Part shown: in pieces, positions 57,208 to 64,000 of the stretch
Layout: every line of letters starts with the position of its first letter
Position numbering within the stretch: position 1 is the stretch's first letter
Assembly (NCBI GenBank): GCA_023374025.1
Contig: SIJG01000028.1
Span: forward strand, 773,134 to 837,133
Reading direction: 5' to 3'
Length of the DNA: 64,000 bases
DNA from: Heterodera schachtii
Lineage: Eukaryota > Nematoda > Chromadorea > Rhabditida > Heteroderidae
Position numbers and translations under genes: made by a program
Notes under the pieces: model-generated
Told to the model about the DNA's origin: nothing
Databases searched by the model: none
What the model saw: the letters and a program-made list of their open reading frames with translations, nothing else

Positions 57208-59695
57208 TTATTTATTTATTTATTCGTGAATAAAAAGGTCATCAGAAGAGCAAAAAACCACTTACTCTGACGACTGTTCAGATAGTATGTCGTAGAGTAA
57301 GTGATATAATTATATGGATGATCAAAAAAAAACATCAAAATATATGAATAAAATGAGGTCAAAGTCAATTGAGATCGATAACACAAATGTCAAATCACTT
57401 AAAAAATTAATCTGATTTTTTTTTTTTTGCTTTTCCGGTTATTACCCTAATGAATTTTTAAGTTTTGTTTTAAATAGATTTAAAGAATTTGTTTTTATTA
57501 GTTCTTTATCAAGTTGATTCCATAATTTTGTTACCCTCCCGGCAAAGGGAATGAATTTTTTGCCTATTTTATATTTTGTGTTAAATCTGTAAAAAGGGAT
57601 GTTAAAGCGTGTCGATGGATTAAAAATTGAAAATAGTTTCAGATCTGTTCGGCCATAAACAATTTTATGCGCCATGAACAGATCAAATAGCTTTCGCCTA
57701 TTCTCAAGTGTCGGCAGTTGTAGGTATTCTAATCGATTTTGGTATGGAATTGGTGGAAGGCCGCATTTAAAAAATACCCGTTTGGTGAAATATTTTTGAC
57801 ACTTTTCTATTTTTTTAATATTTTTTTGAAGAGACGGATTCCAAACCTCCGGAGCATATTCCAATAAAGGCCTAATATAAGTTTTATATAACGTAATCCA
57901 AATCTTAGATGATTTAGATTTAATTATTCGAAACAAGGAACGCATACGTAAATACGCATTCCTTGTTATTTTGTTTACATGATCGGAAAATTGTAATTTA
58001 TTATCAATGTTTACTCCTAAATCCCTAATTGTATCCACAGCATTTATTGTATTTCCATCAAATTTATATGTTTCTTTTGGGTTTTTTGAACCCAAATATA
58101 ATACAAAAGTTTTTTGAACTGAAACTTTTATTTGCCATTTATTTGCCCATTCAAATAAATTATGCAATTCTTTATGCATAATTTCTGTATCTGCTCTTGC
58201 TTTATAGCATATATACAATTTAACATCATCAGCATATAATTTTATTTTTACTCCTGATGGCAAAGCATCAGGAAGATCGTTAATATAAATCAAAAATAGT
58301 AAAGGGCCCAGGACAGAGCCCTGGGGGACACCAGAGCCAACTTTTTTATTTGAGGATAAAGCATCCCCAATTTTAACACGAAAAGTCCTATTACTCAAAA
58401 AGCTTTTTATCCACATTAAAAGTTTGCCCCGTATACCAATTTTTTCCAATTTGTATAAAAGTAAGTTATGGGGCACTGAGTCAAAAGCTTTCTGAAAATC
58501 AATATAAATACAGTCCGCATTTTTTCCATTAATAATTGCATCATACCAATCTTCCACAACTGTTATTAATTGACTTGTTGTAGACCTATTTCTAACAAAA
58601 CCAAATTGATATTCCGAAATTTTATTATTTTTTAGTAGATAATTGTAAATATTTTTGCTAAGAATTCTCTCCATAACCCTGCAAAGTGAGCAGGTTAGAG
58701 AAATAGGCCTATAATTTTCAGGATTAAATTTATCCCCTTTTTTGAAAAGGGGAAAAACAATTGATTCCTTCCAGAGATCTGGAAGAGAACCAGCATCTAA
58801 TGAAATCCTGAAAAGGTCAGTAATAACAGTTGCTAATGAAAGATGGCAAGGCAATTTTTCAATGTTTTATAGCTAATATTATCCGGAGAAGTTCCATTTT
58901 TATTCGGAAGTTTTCTTAAAAGTTTTTGGGTCTCAATGATGTTAAATTCTATATCTGATATAAAGCATTGATTAACAAAAGTGTTGTCCAAGCTTAGGAA
59001 GCCTGGATCAACTTCAGAATTGTTAAACGAATTTACAAATAAATTGGCAAATAATTCACATTTTTCTTGGTCATTATGATAGCATTTGTTTTCAGAAACC
59101 AAATTCGGTATTTCAAAGGGATTAACATCATATTTTTTTATATATTTAAAAATTGAATTTTTTCCCTTTGAAATAGCCTTTTGTTCAAGTTGAGAATGAA
59201 ATTTTTTTGTTTGTATTTTTATGTGTAAACTAATGCTATCATAAAGTGCCCTTTTTGTTGGGTCGATTTTACACAGCTTATATAGTTTGGCCTTTTCTTT
59301 AATGGATGCCAATAAATGCGTTGGATATTTAGGGGCTAACTCATTTTTGGTAAGTCTTTTTATCGGAATACACTCGTTTAAGGTTTCTAGCAGCGTTTTA
59401 TTAAAGGCGTTATATTTTTCATTTACACTAAAATGACCTTGAGATAAGGTGCTAATTCTAGATGAAATAACCGTATTTAAAAGAGACACATTCGACGGGG
59501 TGAACCGTCGAATATTAATAAATTTGGGTTTTTGAGTAGTTTTTGGAATAGACATAGTGAAAAATTGCGCCAAATGATCTGATGAAAAAACCCCGCCTTC
59601 AATATTACACTGCTTTACAATTTGATCATTTGCCGATAGAATTAAATCTAACCACGAATCCTCCCTCGTCGGTCCATTCGTGGCATTAAAAAGAG
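57208..59695 (-). mobile_element. LINE-1 of the window: CR1/Jockey-like retrotransposon, 5' truncated
   Basis: Reverse-transcriptase ORF on the minus strand, 3' tail of TAAA repeats (57208-57224). It starts inside the endonuclease domain (EDSWLDLILSANDQI, FSSDHLAQFF), next to a 19-bp tandem repeat. Incomplete reverse transcription is the usual cause of such 5' loss. Confidence 0.92.
57442..59695 (-). pseudogene. Endonuclease/reverse-transcriptase ORF of the first LINE, one frameshift
   Basis: From about 59695 the frame runs through the C-terminal end of an APE-type endonuclease and a linker to LRKLPNKNGTSPDNISYKTL. At about 58850 it shifts by one base into LSLATVITDLFRISLDAG. The RT motifs follow in order: NYRPISLTCSLCRVMERIL, QFGFVRNRSTTSQL, YIDFQKAFDSVPH, GVPQGSVLGPLLFLIYINDL, then the catalytic LYADDVKLY (YADD) and the thumb region, ending at 57442. 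The active-site aspartates are present. The missing 5' part and the frameshift make it non-autonomous. Confidence 0.92.
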
Positions 59696-59701
59696 AAAGC
59701 T

Positions 59702-59815
59702 TACTGAAAAAGTGGCAAAATACTGAAAAAGTGGCAAAATACTGAAAAAGTGGCAAAATACTGAAAAAGTGGCAAAATACTGAAAAAGTGGCAAAATACT
59801 GAAAAAGTGGCAAAA
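59702..59815. repeat. Tandem repeat, six perfect copies of a 19-bp unit
   Basis: Unit tactgaaaaagtggcaaaa, exactly 6 x 19 bp. It abuts the truncated 5' end of the first LINE and a G/C-rich terminal-like segment. On the minus strand it is open in frame with the LINE by chance (three units equal 19 codons). Confidence 0.95.
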
Positions 59816-59821
59816 TTAAAT

Positions 59822-59874
59822 TTTCGAAAAATCGGGACCAGGACCTGAGACCCGGTCCCGCTCAGCTCTACTAG
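59822..59874. mobile_element. Probable solo end of another hAT-like element
   Basis: Read on the minus strand it begins TAGAGCTGAGCGGGACC and has repeated GGGACC / GGTCCCG words, like the ends of elements A-C. The opposite end was not found. The LINE insertion may have removed it. Confidence 0.4.
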
Positions 59875-59886
59875 AAATCACTATTT

Positions 59887-60078
59887 ATGGTAGGATGTGG
59901 ATGGGCGAGAAGGTTAACGCAAAACCAACACAGAAAATTTGGAAAACAATGGCAGCCAAAAAATTTCCTTGGATCACTTTTTCAATATCACATTGTAAAA
60001 AAGAAATTTGAAGGGCATGACATAGAGAATTTATTTTTGTTAAAATCAATTATCCATCTCATTTTAAATAAATGTTAA
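59887..60078 (+). CDS. Candidate exon between the two LINEs
   Basis: An open frame reads GCGWARRLTQNQHRKFGKQW, then QPKNFLGSLFQYHIVKKKF and a hydrophobic tail to TAA. The first 45 residues have coding-like composition. The product is unknown and no splice partner was found. Confidence 0.3.
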   Translation: MVGCGWARRLTQNQHRKFGKQWQPKNFLGSLFQYHIVKKKFEGHDIENLFLLKSIIHLILNKC

Positions 60079-60079
60079 T

Positions 60080-60655
60080 TGAAAATTTAAAGCCATCGTG
60101 ATGGTTCTGCGGCATTTTGCCTTCATAAAATTGTTGGCAATACAAGATGTTCAAAACTGGGGACATTGACACTGACGTTTAACTGTTGAGAAAGTGATGG
60201 AGCAAATAAAATGAACTAATTAAAGTAAATAATTAAAAATAATAATTTGGCGAAATTTGTCACATCCACCGTCAACACAAAAAGCAGCACAATTTGGCAA
60301 AAGCAGTACAATTTGGTAATGTGTTGAAGAAGGACAGCAGATTCACAAATTCGTTTCTTATTCAACAAAATTAGACAGCAACAATTTATTGAAAAAGAAA
60401 ACTAAATAATAAAAAAAAATAAAAAATATGCATTTTAGTATAAATAATTAAATTTTCTTTTAATTTCATTTGATTTTGTTTAATCTCGCAAATCCTGCAT
60501 TCAAGTCCTGATGTTTTTGTTGCTTTTCAAAAAACTTCTCTTTTAACTCCAAAACTTGAGTTATTCTTTTCTACTGTATTTCTTTTTCTCATTTGCTTTA
60601 TCTGTTTTTGTTTAAGTCTCCATTTGTTGAATTAGTCGAAAATGACATTTTAGAG
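60080..60655. other. Spacer upstream of the second LINE, no gene supported
   Basis: Moderately A/T rich. A short repeated string AGCAGYACAATTTGG occurs at 60283 and 60303. Confidence 0.4.
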
Positions 60656-60659
60656 ATCA

Positions 60660-60862
60660 TGAAAATTCCTTGTAATTATTTTCAGAATATCACGGTCCGT
60701 CGGGATCTGACCCGTTCGGAACTGCAAGTCTTATACCAGCTTAGGACTCAAGCATATGAAATGAATAAGTCCGAAGGACTGTTCAAATATATTGTCGTTG
60801 ACCTTTCCATCATCACTTTGAAAAACCCACACCCTCTCAAAACACGGGAAAATAATGCATAG
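60660..60862 (+). CDS. LINE ORF1 protein, C-terminal part only
   Basis: NITVRRDLTRSELQVLYQL, RTQAYEMNKSEGLFKYIVVD, then a basic end and TAG at 60860-60862. The pattern RRDLT ... LR-x2-A-x3-N ... GLFKY-x-V-x-D is that of the C-terminal end of ORF1 nucleic-acid-binding proteins in related LINEs. The N-terminal part, with any RRM or zinc knuckles, is missing through 5' truncation. ORF2 continues in the same frame directly after the stop. Confidence 0.65.
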
Positions 60863-63663
60863 GGGTCATCGAACAAACCACTACAAAAATCGAAAATAGC
60901 TAAAAACCAAAATCTCTCCTGTGTACTCATTAATGCGAGGTCAATAAGCAATAAAGTTCCGGAATTAATTTATTTAATGGAAAACCAAGAACCGGGACTA
61001 ATTTTTATAACTGAAACTTGGTTGAAGGAAAAAAATACAATTATTTCTGAATTCACAAATATGGGGAAATATAACCCAATTTTTGCAAACCGTCCCACAA
61101 AAGGGGGTGGATGTGCAATAATAGTCTCAAATAAAATACCGTTTACTACTATTTTTAATGGAACTAAATTTGGCTGTCAAATTATACACATTAAATTAAT
61201 TTTACAAAAAAATATTCAAATATTTATCATCTATAGACCGCCCAGCTGTACAGTTAGCAACACCAAAAAAGCGCTGAAATTTATTTCTGAAACAAATTCA
61301 AAAAATACAATTATATGTGGCGATTTTAACTGTCCTTCAATTAATTGGTCTGAATGCAAAATAACAAAAAAAGACAAACTCTCAACAACAATAATTGAGT
61401 TCACGGCACAAAACCAACTTTTCCAGCATGTTAAAGAACCAACAAGAGAAAATAATATTTTAGATTTGGTTTTTAGTCAGCCCAAGGAACTCATTTATGA
61501 TGTAAAAGTTGGCTCCCCTTTTTCTAATTCTGATCATAATACTGTTTGGTTTGATATAAATCAAACCATTCCAAAAACAGATAGTCAAAAAATTTCAGAG
61601 ATTTACGCCAGAAAAATTTTATTAAACTCAACCAGGAAATTCTTTTTAATGGGCCAAATTCCCTTCCAATTACAGTTTCAGACATAAATGAGAAATACTG
61701 CATATTTACCACTGAATTAAAAAAACGTTTTGATAAAAATGTTCCCATGAAATTGCTTAAAACAACTATTAAGCAAAAACAAGATGAAAAAATTAAAACT
61801 TTAGTTCGGGAAAAAGCCCGAACCCATAACATGCTAAAAGGAAAAGCTGAGTGCCGTGAGCTTAAAATTAAATATAAAATATTATGCAGGGAGTACAAAA
61901 AACATATCCACAAATTATATTGTGAAAATGAAGCTAAATTCATTTCAAATGGAAGAAATTCTCTCTATAAATTTGTTAGAAATAGGCTTAAAAATAACAC
62001 CGGAATACCAACACTTATTGATAAACAAGGGCAAATTATATTTCAGAATGAACAAAAATGTAGTATATTGGCTGATGTCTTTCAAAAATCATTTTTGTAC
62101 AAGGAAAATAACAATGACTTACTGAGCCTTGAAAATCCTAATCAGATCACAGACATTGAATTTAATGTCTATAATATTTGGAATTTATTGAGAAAACTCC
62201 CTAGAAGAAATTCGACATCGCCTGATGGCATCCCTTATATATTATTAAAAGAATGCGCATTACCTTTGGCACCCATACTAACTGAACTCTTTAGAATAAT
62301 TTTAGATTCATCTAAAATCCCTGAAATATGGAAAACATCCATAATTATCCCTGTATTCAAAAAAGGAGAGACAGATAATCCCATAAATTATCGCCCCATT
62401 TCGCTCACTTGTACTTTATGCAGGGTAATGGAAAAAGTAATAAAGCTGGAAATACTTAAATTTTTGAATAAAAATCAATTTTTTAGTCCTTTTCAATTTG
62501 GATTCCTTAGACAAAGATCCACCACAACACAACTCTTATCCACTTTAAATGATTTTTATAGATCGATTGAAAATAAAAGTTGTGTTGATGTGATATATAT
62601 TGATATTTCTAAAGCTTTTGATAGTGTTCCAATTGAATTACTTCTACAAAAGCTTAAAAATATCGGTATTAATGGTAAGATTCATAACTTTATCAAAAAT
62701 TTCTTAAGTTACCGTTCATTCAGAGTTAAAATCTCTGAACAGTATTCAAATTCAAAAAACATTTATAGTGGGGTGCCGCAAGGTAGTGTCTTAGGCCCTT
62801 TGCTTTTTCTTATTTTTATTAATGATCTCCCGAATAATTTGCCTAAGAATGTTGGTATTAAGATGTTTGCTGATGATATTAAAATTTACATTGAGCATAA
62901 AAATGATAAAAATAGAGAGAATTTATCTTCCGCGCTTGAGGCTATAAATAAATGGTCAAAAAATAATGGCCTAAAAATATCAATAGAAAAAACAATGGTC
63001 CTTTACTTGGGTGAAAATAACACAAAATTTACTTATTTTCTTGATGGCGAACCTTTGCCAGAAACAAAATGTGTAAGGGATTTGGGCATTTTAATCGATC
63101 AAAAATTATCGTTTTCTAATCATATTAATAAAATTTTAAAAAATTCATATTTTTCTTGTTTTCAGCTTCTCCGAGCATTAAAAACTCGGAAGCTTGAAAC
63201 ATTAATTTCAGCATATAAAAGCTATATCAGACCACAGTTAGAATACGCCACAGAAATTTGGAATCCATTAAAAAAAGAAAATGTCCGCAAAATTGAAGCA
63301 GTCCAAAAATTTTTTACAAGAAAAGCCTTCAAAAAATGTGGGCTTGTTCCCATGCCGTATGAAGAAAGATTAAATCTTTGCGGAATTAAGACATTGGAAA
63401 TTAGGCGCAAAATTAATGATATTACAACTACTTTTAAAATCCTAAAAAAACATACACATCTTAAACCATCTAACTTTTTTGCTGTTGCTAAACGGGCTAT
63501 TCGCAAACCCTTTTTATTACAAAATAGGATATATATTACAAAAACAAAAAATAATTTTTTTAATAGGGTTATTAATTCATGGAATTTATTACCGAAAAAT
63601 ATTATGGAAATAAATGACCCCAAAAAATTCCGAGAAATTGCAAAAGGAATAATTAAGCAATAA
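60863..63663 (+). CDS. LINE ORF2: APE-type endonuclease and reverse transcriptase, one frameshift
   Basis: The frame is open right after the ORF1 stop. Endonuclease motifs: CVLINARSISNKVPELIYL, FITETWL, IYRPPS, GDFNCPSINW, NSDHNTVWFDI. The first ATG in frame (60977) lies inside this domain, so translation must begin earlier or by re-initiation or read-through. Near 61615 the frame shifts by one base at an A/T run. The rest (ATG 61747 is internal) runs to TAA 63661-63663. RT motifs: NYRPISLTCTLCRVMEKVI, QFGFLRQRSTTTQL, YIDISKAFDSVP, GVPQGSVLGPLLFLIFINDL, the catalytic MFADDIKIY (FADD), then thumb and C-terminal region. With one base corrected all catalytic positions are present. It is about half identical in the RT to the first LINE, so a different subfamily. 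Confidence 0.93.
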
Positions 63664-64000
63664 TGCATATTTCCCTATTTGAGAGGTGTGATTTTATTTC
63701 ATTAATATACTGTTTATTTAAATTGACATTTGTTTTGTGATTTGACATTTATTTTGTGATTTTTGACCGCCATTTATGTTTTATTTTTATTCTCACTTAT
63801 TTTGTTTTACGCCACTGTTAGAGTGCATAGCACCTTGTGGTTTGTTCGATAAATAAATAAATAAATAAATAAATTTATTCCATTTCCATATAAAAAATTA
63901 CTATATTTTTGCTTATATTCTTTATGTGTTTTTTTAATTCATAAAAATCCCAAAAAAGTCTGAAAATGCATGTTATACATGAATAACCAACAAAAACCTA

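Larger units (their letters stand above)
60660..63876 (+). mobile_element. Second LINE: nearly complete CR1/Jockey-like retrotransposon
   Basis: Contains the C-terminal part of ORF1, a full endonuclease/reverse-transcriptase ORF2 and a 3' UTR ending in a TAAA tail (63850-63876). The 3' UTR has a tandem 20-bp duplication (ATTTGACATTTRTTTTGTG, 63720-63762) and a small hairpin GTGC-ATA-GCAC just before the last 14 bases. The 5' boundary (about 60660-60690) is an estimate. Target duplications were not identified. Confidence 0.92.

Noticed and set aside
59700..59813. N-terminal extension of the first LINE ORF with a 19-residue repeat
   Set aside because: It is the 19-bp tandem repeat read in frame, not LINE coding sequence.
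61524..61943. Minus-strand ORF of 139 codons, and the one at 63222-63668
   Set aside because: Shadows of the LINE ORF2 on the plus strand.
1..64000. CRISPR arrays, rRNA genes, bacterial operons
   Set aside because: None seen. The repeats present are transposon arrays, tandem duplications or microsatellites, and all genes show eukaryotic introns.

Overview
The window reads as a nuclear fragment of a nematode, most likely a plant-parasitic tylenchomorph. The grounds are broken MATH/BTB genes of the type expanded in cyst and root-knot nematodes, a serpentine receptor of the Srsx type, introns of about 40-60 bp with TTTTCAG- or TTTAG-like acceptors, and CR1/Jockey-like LINEs with TAAA tails. The species is inference. 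Most of the sequence is extremely A/T rich. Genes appear as short, more G/C-rich islands, often only 20-100 bp long, bounded by splice sites. There are no bacterial operons, rRNA genes or CRISPR arrays.

Layout. 0-5.3 kb: the 3' end of an unknown gene, a hAT-like non-autonomous element (A) with a foldback element inside it, a BED-finger gene directly downstream, then MATH/BTB pseudogene pieces. 5.3-15 kb: A/T desert with a few exon islands and one clean two-exon small basic protein gene (11220-12207). 15.3-17.8 kb: a full-length hAT transposon (E) with an exact 8-bp target duplication, six probable introns and a damaged transposase. 18-28 kb: exon islands, including a five-exon chain built mostly of 22-30 nt microexons on the minus strand (20798-23186) and a similar shorter chain (25139-26085). 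28.8-30.6 kb: a G/C-rich island with two CCHC zinc knuckles and a recurrent GGCRGATGC motif. 32.2-33.3 kb: hAT-like element B. 37.7-42.9 kb: a long inverted repeat, one arm of which carries an extra cysteine-rich ORF. 41.7-46.8 kb: several exon islands. 49.8-51.5 kb: hAT-like element C with element D nested inside it, each with a perfect 8-bp duplication. 51.8-52.1 kb: a two-exon membrane-protein fragment. 54.8-57 kb: a seven-exon Srsx-type receptor with damage and a foldback element in one intron. 57.2-63.9 kb: two LINEs of the same clade in divergent orientation, the second nearly complete.

Common themes. The window is dominated by class II elements that keep exact 8-bp target duplications, so many are recent. 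Each family has its own G/C-rich or short-word array next to its ends, yet several unrelated families share one internal hairpin module (arms GGCGGTGCC / GGCACCGCC). Splice structures were read by eye from consensus sites and phase agreement. They are proposals unless stated otherwise.
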